Shown here one piece after another: positions 1-7,167 of a DNA stretch of 18,200 nucleotides. Below the pieces are notes generated by a model. It searched no databases. It had not been told where the DNA came from and was given only the letters and a program-made list of their open reading frames with translations. Position numbers and translations under genes: made by a program. Within the stretch, counting starts at the first letter, position 1. Each line of letters opens with the position of its first letter. Origin of the DNA: Ruminococcaceae bacterium UBA6857 (GTDB lineage Bacteria; Bacillota; Clostridia; Oscillospirales; Acutalibacteraceae); NCBI GenBank assembly GCA_002451715.1, contig DKDD01000042.1, positions 1-18,200 on the forward strand, read 5' to 3'.

Positions 1-19
1 CATCCTGTCTGACGTCCAT
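1..19 (-). CDS. 5' end of a divergent gene (partial)
   Basis: On the minus strand an ATG at 19-17 is preceded by AAGGTG (25-30 on the plus strand as CACCTT) with 5 bases of spacing, and the frame stays open to the window edge. Only six codons (MDVRQD) are visible, so the product cannot be named. It is divergent from the aminotransferase gene, and the palindrome at 215-232 next to that gene's promoter makes a regulator one possibility; this is only inference from layout. Confidence 0.5.
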
Positions 20-77
20 AATTTCACCTTTATTTTTTCAAATTTTCTTTTACATTACCTGTGTTTAACAAAATCTT

Positions 78-106
78 ATTTTATCACGATTTATAAAATA
101 ACGCAA
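78..106 (-). promoter_or_regulatory. Putative promoter of the divergent gene
   Basis: Read on the minus strand: TTGCGT (106-101), a 17-base spacer, then TAAAAT (83-78). This places a start near 71, about 50 bases ahead of the divergent ATG. The -35 box is weak and no experiment supports it. Confidence 0.4.
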
Positions 107-175
107 GTTGAAATTAGAAAACCGAAAAGTCCGCTTTTTGTGCAAAATAAACAGAGGAATTGATAATTATTTTAA

Positions 176-204
176 TTGACATAAGTTGATAAATAATGTA
201 TAAT
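176..204 (+). promoter_or_regulatory. Strong sigma-A type promoter of the aminotransferase gene
   Basis: TTGACA (176-181), a 17-base spacer and TATAAT (199-204): both boxes match the consensus exactly. The expected start is near 211, immediately before the palindrome at 215-232. It probably drives the aminotransferase, with part of the transcription reading through into the aldolase gene. Confidence 0.85.
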
Positions 205-214
205 ATGGGTTAAC

Positions 215-232
215 AGTGAGCGATTGCTCACT
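215..232. promoter_or_regulatory. Palindrome at the transcription start (operator candidate)
   Basis: AGTGAGC (215-221) and GCTCACT (226-232) form a perfect 7-base inverted repeat around GATT. It begins about 10 bases after the -10 box, where a bound repressor would block transcription. As RNA it would be a short hairpin at the 5' end of the transcript instead. Such symmetry is common for TetR-type operators, but no regulator can be assigned. Confidence 0.45.
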
Positions 233-282
233 TATGTGCTTGTTAATAACAAAATTCAAATATTTTCAGGAGGCTCAACATC

Positions 283-1761
283 ATGGACACAAGATTCGCA
301 ATCACCGATTATGTTGACGCAAAAGCCGTTACCGAAAAACTCGATAACCTTATCCGTCAGCCGATCTACACAATCAAACCCGAAGCTCTCAAAGATTATG
401 AAGAGAACTACTTTGAAAAGAAATGCCAAAAGTCAAAGGCTATGATCGAAGAAGCAAGACAGATCATTCCCGGCGGCGTTCAGCATAATCTTGCTTTCAA
501 CTATCCGTTCCCCCTTGTTTTCACAAAGGCAGACGGCGCAAAGCTTTATGACATCGACGGAAACGAATATTATGACTTCCTTCAGGCCGGCGGTCCGACC
601 GTCCTCGGCTCAAACCCGAAAGTTGTAAGAGATCAGGTTATTGAACTTCTCAACACCTGCGGCCCGTCAACCGGACTTTTCCATGAATTTGAATATAAAC
701 TTGCAAAGAAGATTTCCGATTCCGTTCCCACGGTTGATATGTTCCGTATGCTCGGTTCGGGAACAGAGGCCTGCATGGTTGCATGCCGCGTTGCAAGACT
801 TGCAACAAAGAAAAAGTACATCCTCAAAATGGGCGGTGCATATCACGGCTGGTCGGATCAGCTCGGTTACGGAATCCGTATTCCGGGAACAAAGTTCACC
901 CAGGCTCACGGTGTACCCATTCGTCTTATGAGAGATACACAGGAATTTTTCCCGAACGACCTTAACGACCTTGAAAGAAAGCTTCGCAGAAACCAGCTTT
1001 GCGGCGGCACCGCAGCCGTATTCATTGAGCCGGTCGGCCCCGAAAGCGGAACAAGACCCCTTTCAAAAGAATTTAACAAGGGTGTTGAAAGACTTTGCCG
1101 CAAGTACGGCGCACTCCTTATTTTCGATGAAGTTGTTACCGGATTCAGAATCGGCATGGCCGGCGCACAGGGCTACTTCGGCGTTGAACCCGACCTCACA
1201 ATCTTCGGCAAGGTTATCGCAGGCGGCTATCCGGGCGCAGGCGGAATCGGCGGCAAGAGAGAATACATGAAGTATATGGGTGCAGGTCTTGACGGTGCAC
1301 AGAAAATTAAAAAGGCTTTCTGCGGCGGTACAATGGCTGCAACTCCGATTTCATGCTGCGCAGGTTACTACACTCTTGAAGAAATTGACAAGCAGAACGC
1401 TTGCTACAAAGCCGGCGTAATGGGCGACAGAATCACCAAGGGTCTCAACACAATCATTGATAAGTATAATCTTCCGTTCGTTGCATTCAACCAAGGCTCA
1501 ATTTGCCACATGGAAACCGTTGGAACAATGCACTTCTCAATTGATTGGAGCAAGCCGTGGACAATTCCCGCAGTCCTCAAGGAAACCGACATCCGCAAGA
1601 AAGAAATGACCCACATGGGCGCTGCATATATGGCAGAAGGTCTTGTTACCCTTGCAGGTTCAAGACTTTACACCTCCGCTGCATACACAGAGGAAATGAT
1701 TGACGACGCTCTTACCCGCTTCGACAGAGTTTTCTCACACGTTGCAATGAAGAAAGACTGA
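283..1761 (+). CDS. Class III PLP-dependent aminotransferase (glutamate-1-semialdehyde aminomutase-like)
   Basis: A 492-residue cytoplasmic enzyme of the class III aminotransferase fold. Visible PLP-site features: GSGTEA at 158-163 (phosphate binding), YHGW at 187-190 (aromatic stacking on the cofactor), FDEVVTGFR with Asp282 (pyridine nitrogen), and FGKVIAGG with Lys310, the expected Schiff-base lysine. These patterns are closest to glutamate-1-semialdehyde aminomutases and their aminotransferase relatives. The protein is about 60 residues longer than a typical HemL, with an N-terminal extension of about 50 residues, and no tetrapyrrole gene is nearby, so a HemL role is doubtful. The start is set by AGGAGG at 268-273, nine bases ahead of the ATG. 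The aldolase gene follows 65 bases downstream behind a hairpin terminator, suggesting related but unequal expression. Family assignment is firm; substrate unknown. Confidence 0.9.
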   Translation: MDTRFAITDYVDAKAVTEKLDNLIRQPIYTIKPEALKDYEENYFEKKCQKSKAMIEEARQIIPGGVQHNLAFNYPFPLVFTKADGAKLYDIDGNEYYDFLQAGGPTVLGSNPKVVRDQVIELLNTCGPSTGLFHEFEYKLAKKISDSVPTVDMFRMLGSGTEACMVACRVARLATKKKYILKMGGAYHGWSDQLGYGIRIPGTKFTQAHGVPIRLMRDTQEFFPNDLNDLERKLRRNQLCGGTAAVFIEPVGPESGTRPLSKEFNKGVERLCRKYGALLIFDEVVTGFRIGMAGAQGYFGVEPDLTIFGKVIAGGYPGAGGIGGKREYMKYMGAGLDGAQKIKKAFCGGTMAATPISCCAGYYTLEEIDKQNACYKAGVMGDRITKGLNTIIDKYNLPFVAFNQGSICHMETVGTMHFSIDWSKPWTIPAVLKETDIRKKEMTHMGAAYMAEGLVTLAGSRLYTSAAYTEEMIDDALTRFDRVFSHVAMKKD

Positions 1762-1768
1762 TAACAGA

Positions 1769-1799
1769 AAAAAGGGACAGAAAACCTCTGCCCCTTTTT
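1769..1799 (+). terminator. Intergenic hairpin terminator, possibly leaky
   Basis: A 13-base stem (1769-1781 with 1787-1799, one A/C mismatch), a five-base loop AAACC, and arms that end in A5 and T5. It lies only eight bases after the aminotransferase stop. The aldolase gene has no clear promoter of its own, so this probably works as a partial terminator that lowers downstream expression. Confidence 0.75.
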
Positions 1800-1826
1800 C
1801 ATCTTTAATTTTAGAGGTAAAAACTT

Positions 1827-3047
1827 ATGAATATGGAACTTTCAAAAGCAAAAGAGATTGTTGTTGAAGCCGGCAAAAAGCTTGTTTCAAGCGGTCTTAT
1901 TGCAAGAACATGGGGCAACGTAAGCTGCCGTGTTGACGATGAAAGCTTTGTTATCACTCCGAGCGGAAGAGCTTATGAAACACTTACACCGGACGATATC
2001 GTTCTTGTAAAACTTGCCGACCTTTCATATGAGGGCGACATTAAACCCTCAAGCGAAAAAGGTATTCACGCCCAGTGCTATCTTCTTCGCCCGGAATGCA
2101 ACTTTGTCATTCATACCCACCAGGTCAACGCTTCAATCGTCAGTGCACTCGGTTGTGACATAAATAACATCACCGGCGAAAGCTGTGCGATCATCGGCGA
2201 CAACATTCCCGTTGCCGCTTACGGACTTCCCGGAACGGGCAAACTTCGCAAGGGTGTTGTGGGTGCTCTCCTTCGCTCCGATTCAAAGGCGGCAATCATG
2301 AAGCACCACGGTGCTGTTTGTCTCGGCGGTGACTATGACGAAGCTTTCAAAATCGCTTCGGAAGTTGAAAAAGTCTGTCAGAGATATCTTTTTGAAAAAT
2401 ATGAAGCCGTTTCGGGTAAAACCGCCGAAAGCTTCAAGGATATCTGCGACTATGTTGCCGATGTCAAAAAACGCGCGGAAGCTCCGTCGCCGCACGTTGT
2501 TCCCTATGACAGCACAAGAGAGGGCAACGTTGTTGTTATGAAAGACAAGGACGGCAACGAAAAGTATACTCTTGCTCTCAAGCAGGAAAAGGTCATTCTC
2601 GGCGGCGACTTCCCGTCGGAAGCCGACATGCACCTTGCCGTTTATAAAAAGCGCGACGACATCAACTGCATCATTCATTCCGACAAGGAAGAAGTTGTTG
2701 CCGCTTCAAAGGTTACAAAGGTTCTTCGTCCGCTTCTTGATGACTTTGCACAAATTGCCGGAACAACCGTAAAATGTGTTGAGTTCAACCCGAACGATAC
2801 GCTTCGCACCTCGAAAAAGGTTGTCAAGGCGCTCGGAAAGCACAGAACCGCTGCACTCATCAAAGACAACGGCGCAATTTGCTGCGGAGTTTCTCCCGAC
2901 GAAGCCGAAGCTTCTGAAATGGTTACCGCAAAGAACTGCAAAACTTTTGTTGCCGGTCAGATGTTTGACAAGGTTAAGGCACTCGGAAAGCTTGACTGCG
3001 TTCTCATGAACGTGATTTACAGAGTTAAGTATTCGAAGCAGAAGTAA
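1827..3047 (+). CDS. Tandem class II aldolase/adducin-family protein
   Basis: A 406-residue cytoplasmic protein made of two class II aldolase/adducin domains (about 1-205 and 225-400). The first keeps the family's metal site: Glu77 in the PSSE motif, His96 and His98 in IHTH, and His161 in KHHG, along with the GNVS and TPSG phosphate-binding loops. The second keeps Glu265 in PSEADMH and His284, but the second HTH histidine is Asp286 (IHSD) and the HG histidine is Asn348 (KDNG), so it is probably catalytically dead or altered. Family members are retro-aldolases or epimerases acting on phosphorylated sugars such as fuculose-1-phosphate. The start is supported by AGAGGT at 1813-1818, eight bases ahead of the ATG. 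It follows the aminotransferase and may share its pathway. Exact substrate unknown. Confidence 0.85.
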   Translation: MNMELSKAKEIVVEAGKKLVSSGLIARTWGNVSCRVDDESFVITPSGRAYETLTPDDIVLVKLADLSYEGDIKPSSEKGIHAQCYLLRPECNFVIHTHQVNASIVSALGCDINNITGESCAIIGDNIPVAAYGLPGTGKLRKGVVGALLRSDSKAAIMKHHGAVCLGGDYDEAFKIASEVEKVCQRYLFEKYEAVSGKTAESFKDICDYVADVKKRAEAPSPHVVPYDSTREGNVVVMKDKDGNEKYTLALKQEKVILGGDFPSEADMHLAVYKKRDDINCIIHSDKEEVVAASKVTKVLRPLLDDFAQIAGTTVKCVEFNPNDTLRTSKKVVKALGKHRTAALIKDNGAICCGVSPDEAEASEMVTAKNCKTFVAGQMFDKVKALGKLDCVLMNVIYRVKYSKQK

Positions 3048-3130
3048 AAACATAAGATTAAAAGCCATGAACAACGTCCGATTATATTCTCGGACTGTCC
3101 GATGATGTGAAATCAAAATAAATATATAAA

Positions 3131-3172
3131 AACCCGGCACCGTGCAATCGCTTGACTGCATGGTGCCGGGTT
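3131..3172. terminator. Bidirectional terminator between the aldolase gene and copA
   Basis: A 16-base stem (3131-3146 with 3157-3172, one G/T pair) and a ten-base loop. The minus-strand side runs into TTTTTATATATT and the plus-strand side into a T-rich stretch, so it can end both convergent genes. The preceding 3048-3130 contains only a small GTCCGA/TCGGAC hairpin (3076-3095) and no gene. Confidence 0.85.
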
Positions 3173-3187
3173 GTTTGTGCTTTTTAA

Positions 3188-3418
3188 TCAGTCAAAAAGA
3201 CCTTTTTTGACCTCTGCCTTGATCGGTTTAAAGCCTGCTTTTTCAACGGCTTTAAAAAGTGCTTCGTCCGAAACGTCTTCGGAAAGTGAAACAACGGCGT
3301 TTTTCTTTTCCGCATCGGCTTTTGCTTTTTTAACGCCGCTTACGGCAAGAAGCTCGTCTTCAACGGCCTTTGCGCAGTGTGAGCAGTGCATACCTTCAAT
3401 TTCAATAACTTTTTTCAT
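3188..3418 (-). other. Candidate internal translation start giving a free CopZ-like chaperone
   Basis: Inside copA, in frame, AGGAGG (3432-3427 on the minus strand) stands eight bases before ATG codon 771. Initiation there would yield a 76-residue protein consisting of just the C-terminal HMA domain (GMHCSHC near its N-terminus), the usual size of CopZ, which hands Cu(I) to CopA. The spacing is optimal and the preceding linker is low-complexity. This may be a live dual start, or the relic of a former copZ gene whose upstream stop codon was lost. The sequence cannot tell which. Confidence 0.45.
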
Positions 3419-5728
3419 TTCTCCGTCCTCCTCTTGGTCGGCTGAATTAATTTGTTTTGTGTTTGCTGTATTTTCATCGGCCGAAGCCGCTTTTTCCGCT
3501 TTAAAGAATCTCAAACGCAGTGCATTGAGAACAACGCAGACCGAGCTGAGACTCATCGCTCCCGCGGCGATCATCGGCGAAAGCTTAACGCCGAGCGAGT
3601 AAAACGCACCTGCCGCAAGGGGAATTGAAAGTGCGTTATAAAAGAATGCCCAGAAAAGGTTCATCTTGATGTTGCCGAGAACTTTTTTGGAAAGCCTTAC
3701 AGCGTTGACAACGCTGTAAATATCCTTGTTCATCAAAACAAGGTCTGCACTTTCAACCGCAATGTCCGTTCCGTCGCCGATTGCGATTCCGACATCGGCA
3801 CGCGAAAGGGCAGGTGCGTCGTTAATTCCGTCTCCGACCATTGCAACAACCTTTCCGCTTTCCTGAAGTGCGCGGACTTCGCTTTCCTTGTTTTGAGGAA
3901 GAACTTCGGCAATGATTTTGTGAACGCCGAGACGTTTTCCGACCGCTTTTGCCGTCAGTTTGTTGTCGCCGGTGAGCATTACGGAAGAAATTTTCATTTT
4001 TTCAAGTGCTTTGATTGCGGACGCGGCATTTTCCTTTTCCTTGTCCGCAACGGCAACAAGACCGATAATTTTTCCTTCGCTTGCAAAAATCAGCGGAGTC
4101 TTGCCTTCTGCGGCAAATGAATCAAGCCGATTCGATATCGAAGAGCAGTCAATGCCGTTTTCGGAAAGCAGACGTGCATTTCCGGCAAAGTACGTTTTGC
4201 CGTCAATTTTTGCACTGATTCCGCCGCCGGAGAATGAAGAAAATTCTTCGGCTGTTTTTTCGGGCAGTCCTTTTGCTTTTTCAAGTATGGCGCGGGCGAG
4301 GGGATGCTCGGAGTTTTTCTCCATCGCCGCCGCAATCGTAAGCATATCACTTTCCGTCAAATCTGTCAATGACACAATGTCGGTGACGGACGGTTCGCCT
4401 TTTGTGAGCGTTCCCGTTTTGTCAAAGACGGCGGTATCAATTTGCGAAAGGCGTTCCATCGCCGCCGCACTTTTGAAAAGAAGACCGTTTTTTGCACCCT
4501 GGCCGGTGCCGACCATGATTGCAACCGGAGTTGCAAGTCCAAGTGCGCACGGGCAGGAAATTACAAGAACAGAAATTGCAAAGTTCAGCGCAAGACTGAA
4601 ATCTTTTTCAATTAAATACCAAACGATTCCGCAAACGATTGCGATTGAAATAACCGTCGGAACAAAAATGCGGCTGACCTTGTCCGCAAGGCGGGAGATC
4701 GGCGCTTTGCTTCCTGCCGCTTCAAGCGAAAGGGCAATCATCTGAGCGAGGGTCGTACTGCTTCCGACTTTCGTCGCTTTCATTGTGAATGCGCCGGAGG
4801 TGTTGATTGAAGCGCAAAGAACGTTGTCGCCGACATCCTTTTGAACGGGCATACTTTCTCCGGTGAGGGCGCTTTGGTCAACAAAGCCGTTGCCGCTTAA
4901 GACAATGCCGTCTGTTGGAATTTTCGTTCCGGGGCGCACAACGATCTCGTCGCCGAGCACAACGTCTTCGGCGGAAATTACGCTTTCCCTGCCGTTGCGG
5001 ATAACCGTTGCGGTTTCCGGTGCAAGCGAGGTAAGCATGTCAAGGACGGCCTTTGTTTTGCCCTTTGAACGCTCTTCAAGGAATTTGCCGATGTCAACGA
5101 GGGTAACAATCATTGCGGCGGATTCAAAGTAAAGATTGGAGTGCCATTTTGCAACAAGCTCCATGTCTCCGGCGGAAAGACCGGACGCAATTTGAACCGT
5201 GCCGACAATACCGTATATGAATGAGGCGGCGGCACCGATTGCAATGAGCGAATCCATATTCGGCGAAAGCTTGAAAAGGCTTTTGAAACCTATTGCGAAG
5301 TACTTATAATTGATACCCAAAATCACAAGCGTAAAAACAAGCTGATAGATTGCAAAATTCAGTGCGTTTTCGTGACCCGTAAGAAATGCCGGTTGAGGAA
5401 AGTGAAACATGTGTCCCATTGAAACATACATCAGCGGAACAAGGAGCACAACCGAAAGAAGCAAACGGAATTTCGCCTTTTTTTCGGCTTTTTCCGCGGC
5501 GGCGTTGGTGTTTGTTTTGCCCTTAATTTCGCACCCATATCCGACGGATTTTACTTTCATAATAATATCGGACGCAGTAATCGCATTTTCGTCGTATTCG
5601 ACGCTCATGGAATTTGTTAAAAGATTCACCTGAACGTCCTTTACGCCGGAAAGCGATTCAACACTTTTTTGAACGCGTGCGCTGCACGAAGCACAGGTCA
5701 TTCCCGTCACGTCAAACTGTGTTTTCAA
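3188..5728 (-). CDS. copA: Copper(I)-exporting P1B-type ATPase with N- and C-terminal HMA domains
   Basis: An 846-residue membrane pump that exports Cu(I) using ATP. Domains in order: N-terminal heavy-metal-associated domain with CASC (Cys12, Cys15); membrane helices and the actuator loop with TGES; CPC at 392-394 in the transport helix; DKTGT with the phosphorylated Asp436; SEHPL in the nucleotide domain; GDGIND at 632-637; the last two helices with the YN and MSLSS signatures typical of Cu(I) pumps; then an acidic linker and a second HMA domain with CSHC (Cys782, Cys785). The start codon is TTG, supported by AGAAGGTGG five bases upstream (5734-5743) and by the immediate onset of the HMA fold. 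The C-terminal HMA is unusual and looks like a fused CopZ chaperone. The promoter contains a perfect operator-like palindrome. No copper regulator gene is visible in the window. Confidence 0.95.
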   Translation of the reverse strand: MKTQFDVTGMTCASCSARVQKSVESLSGVKDVQVNLLTNSMSVEYDENAITASDIIMKVKSVGYGCEIKGKTNTNAAAEKAEKKAKFRLLLSVVLLVPLMYVSMGHMFHFPQPAFLTGHENALNFAIYQLVFTLVILGINYKYFAIGFKSLFKLSPNMDSLIAIGAAASFIYGIVGTVQIASGLSAGDMELVAKWHSNLYFESAAMIVTLVDIGKFLEERSKGKTKAVLDMLTSLAPETATVIRNGRESVISAEDVVLGDEIVVRPGTKIPTDGIVLSGNGFVDQSALTGESMPVQKDVGDNVLCASINTSGAFTMKATKVGSSTTLAQMIALSLEAAGSKAPISRLADKVSRIFVPTVISIAIVCGIVWYLIEKDFSLALNFAISVLVISCPCALGLATPVAIMVGTGQGAKNGLLFKSAAAMERLSQIDTAVFDKTGTLTKGEPSVTDIVSLTDLTESDMLTIAAAMEKNSEHPLARAILEKAKGLPEKTAEEFSSFSGGGISAKIDGKTYFAGNARLLSENGIDCSSISNRLDSFAAEGKTPLIFASEGKIIGLVAVADKEKENAASAIKALEKMKISSVMLTGDNKLTAKAVGKRLGVHKIIAEVLPQNKESEVRALQESGKVVAMVGDGINDAPALSRADVGIAIGDGTDIAVESADLVLMNKDIYSVVNAVRLSKKVLGNIKMNLFWAFFYNALSIPLAAGAFYSLGVKLSPMIAAGAMSLSSVCVVLNALRLRFFKAEKAASADENTANTKQINSADQEEDGEMKKVIEIEGMHCSHCAKAVEDELLAVSGVKKAKADAEKKNAVVSLSEDVSDEALFKAVEKAGFKPIKAEVKKGLFD

Positions 5729-5771
5729 TTAAACCACCTTCTTAATTATATATCATGACCGTTTTAAACCG

Positions 5772-5809
5772 AAAAACCGCATTGCGCCGACTCTTTTCGG
5801 CTTGAGCGG
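5772..5809 (-). promoter_or_regulatory. Hairpin plus T-run in the copA leader
   Basis: On the minus strand the copA 5' UTR contains nested CCGC/GCGG (5809-5806, 5780-5777) and GCCGA/TCGGC (5801-5797, 5790-5786) stems, with asymmetric internal bases, followed directly by five T. It has the shape of a weak intrinsic terminator and could attenuate copA transcription, but the outer stem is only four pairs. Confidence 0.3.
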
Positions 5810-5822
5810 CTTACTGAAATCA

Positions 5823-5851
5823 ATTATATACCAACTTGGTAGGAATTGCAA
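5823..5851 (-). promoter_or_regulatory. copA promoter with a palindromic operator in the spacer
   Basis: On the minus strand: TTGCAA (5851-5846), a 17-base spacer, TATAAT (5828-5823). Plus-strand TACCAACTTGGTA (5829-5841) is a perfect 13-base palindrome filling the spacer right up to the -10 box. A second inverted repeat, AGTTGAA/TTCAACT (5851-5870), starts at the edge of the -35 box. A repressor sitting here would block RNA polymerase directly. The sequence is AT-rich and unlike the GC-rich CsoR site or the TACAnnTGTA CopY box, so the regulator is unknown. Confidence 0.75.
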
Positions 5852-5966
5852 GTTGAAAGAGCATTCAACTGACAGAAATTTTGAAGAAAAATGTCGCCGA
5901 TTTTGTGAAAAAAGCCGAGTTCAAAAAATATTTACGGTAAAAATGTATAAGTTTATTCAAAAAGAC

Positions 5967-5995
5967 TTGACTTTTTTTGCGAATTATTGTATTTT
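5967..5995 (+). promoter_or_regulatory. Promoter of the Pro/Ala/Thr-linker membrane protein
   Basis: TTGACT (5967-5972), 17 bases, TATTTT (5990-5995). The expected start is near 6002, leaving an 85-base leader before the ATG at 6088. Confidence 0.7.
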
Positions 5996-6008
5996 TACTT
6001 AGTAAGCT

Positions 6009-6062
6009 TCTCTTCAAAAAACAAGAGAGAATATCACCGCACGGAAACGACAATTGTGCGGT
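6009..6062 (+). other. Two hairpins in the leader of the membrane protein gene
   Basis: TCTCTT/AAGAGA (6009-6014, 6023-6028) and ACCGCAC/GTGCGGT (6036-6042, 6056-6062) are perfect stems between the promoter and the RBS. The second ends nine bases before the SD. They may stabilise the mRNA or modulate translation; no known riboswitch is recognised. Confidence 0.4.
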
Positions 6063-6087
6063 AAATTTTGAAAGGAGTAATCCAACA

Positions 6088-7020
6088 ATGAAGAAAGAAC
6101 TCAAAGTTATCGCTGTCGTTCTTGCGGGAATTATTGTATTCCTTGCCGGTTTCGGTCTTGGTACATCAAAGGGCATCCAAATCGACATCAAAGTTGACGG
6201 CGCAAATTCGGCAAATTCATCGGCTGTAACACCGGCTGCTCCGGCAACAACTGCTCCTGCTGCTCCGGCAACGACCGCTCCGGCCGCTCCGGAAACCCCG
6301 GCAACTCCGGAAAGCACCGCACCGGCAACTCCCGACTCAAAGCCGGCTGACAACGGCGGCACACCGTCCGCTATTCCTTCAACTCCGAAGGAAATCGCTG
6401 CAAAGTACAACGAAGTTCTCAACGCTCTTAAAAAGCAGGAGAACGTTACCGTTCATAAGGTAAGCGCAGTTAACATCGAATGCACAGACTGCTCTGTTTC
6501 TATTCTTAAAGGTGTTGTTAACACAATCCTTGAAGGATTCATGAAGGGCTCCGATGAAAAAGTTCAGTTCACCAGCGGCAAGGGCAGCAAGTCTGACGGA
6601 AGCGAAGTTTGGATCAACGACTTCATCACTCCGGGCGGAAGAGAATCGGCCGTTACCGAAAACGACCTTGCTTCTGCAACAGCAGCAGCCGACGGTTCGG
6701 GCTATAAGATGACTCTTAAATTCAAGAGCGAGCAGGCAACTTTTGCAAACGGAAGCGGAACAGAACCGACAAGCCACAAGACTGCAATGGATCCGCTTAA
6801 CCTTGCAACTCTTGAGCTTCCGATGGGCGCTCAGATTACCGAAGCAAGCATGACTTATCCCGGCGCAACAATTGAAGCTACTGTTGACGGTTCAGGAAAC
6901 CTTGTAAGCATGCACCTTAATCTTCCTCTTGAAGGAAGCGGAACAGGCAACCTTAAGGGTATGTCACTTTCAGTAGGTCTTAAGGGTGACCTTGACGACA
7001 CCTACACAATGACTTATTGA
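6088..7020 (+). CDS. Membrane-anchored extracellular protein with Pro/Ala/Thr linker, function unknown
   Basis: A 310-residue protein. Residues 7-25 form one hydrophobic segment after a KKELK start, with no clear AxA cleavage site, so a signal anchor is likely and the rest lies outside the cell. Residues about 46-100 are a Pro/Ala/Thr-rich, wall-spanning type linker with two copies of PATTAPAA. The C-terminal region (101-310) begins with a helix (KEIAAKYNEVLNALKK), contains a CxxC pair (Cys132, Cys135), and continues as a beta-rich domain ending in TYTMTY. It resembles a group of secreted clostridial proteins of unknown role, judged from memory of the general plan only. The start at 6088 is chosen over an upstream in-frame start because AAAGGAG (6071-6077) precedes it by ten bases and the hydrophobic segment then falls at the N-terminus. 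It has its own promoter and terminator and so is monocistronic. Confidence 0.85.
   Translation: MKKELKVIAVVLAGIIVFLAGFGLGTSKGIQIDIKVDGANSANSSAVTPAAPATTAPAAPATTAPAAPETPATPESTAPATPDSKPADNGGTPSAIPSTPKEIAAKYNEVLNALKKQENVTVHKVSAVNIECTDCSVSILKGVVNTILEGFMKGSDEKVQFTSGKGSKSDGSEVWINDFITPGGRESAVTENDLASATAAADGSGYKMTLKFKSEQATFANGSGTEPTSHKTAMDPLNLATLELPMGAQITEASMTYPGATIEATVDGSGNLVSMHLNLPLEGSGTGNLKGMSLSVGLKGDLDDTYTMTY
6241..6288 (+). repeat. Tandem 24-base repeat coding PATTAPAA twice
   Basis: Residues 52-59 and 60-67 of the membrane protein are identical octapeptides, flanked by further Ala-Pro runs. Copy number in such linkers usually varies between strains by slippage. Confidence 0.7.
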
Positions 7021-7044
7021 TTAACCGAATAAGTAAAAAAAGTA

Positions 7045-7079
7045 AACCGCTCGGCAAATTGTCGGGCGGTTATTTTTTT
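7045..7079 (+). terminator. Terminator of the membrane protein gene
   Basis: A nine-base stem (AACCGCTCG, 7045-7053, with CGGGCGGTT, 7063-7071, one T/G pair) followed by A and seven T. It lies 24 bases after the stop codon and just ahead of the toxin promoter. Confidence 0.9.
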
Positions 7080-7080
7080 G

Positions 7081-7109
7081 TTGACAAAATATGACACGCA
7101 TGGTAAAAT
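7081..7109 (+). promoter_or_regulatory. Promoter of the small toxin-like mRNA
   Basis: TTGACA (7081-7086), 17 bases, TAAAAT (7104-7109). Transcription should begin about G7116, the start of GGTGCCG, giving a structured leader of about 50 bases. Confidence 0.8.
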
Positions 7110-7144
7110 GCTTTTGGTGCCGTGCGAAACGGTAGGCGGTTCTT

Positions 7145-7158
7145 CCTCCGCAAGGAGG
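7145..7158 (+). promoter_or_regulatory. SD-sequestering hairpin of the toxin mRNA
   Basis: CCTCC (7145-7149) pairs with the SD GGAGG (7154-7158) across a GCAA tetraloop of the very stable GNRA class. This locks the ribosome binding site, a hallmark of type I toxin mRNAs, and decides that translation is conditional. Confidence 0.7.
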
Positions 7159-7167
7159 TGATGGCTA

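Noticed and set aside
283..1761. Calling the aminotransferase hemL
   Set aside because: The protein is clearly longer than HemL, has an N-terminal extension, and no other tetrapyrrole gene is nearby; the shared motifs are common to the class III family.
3960..4745. 261-residue open frame on the plus strand opposite copA
   Set aside because: It mirrors a well-conserved copA coding region, has no convincing RBS, and its composition (Ser/Ala-rich) is what the complement of this codon usage produces.
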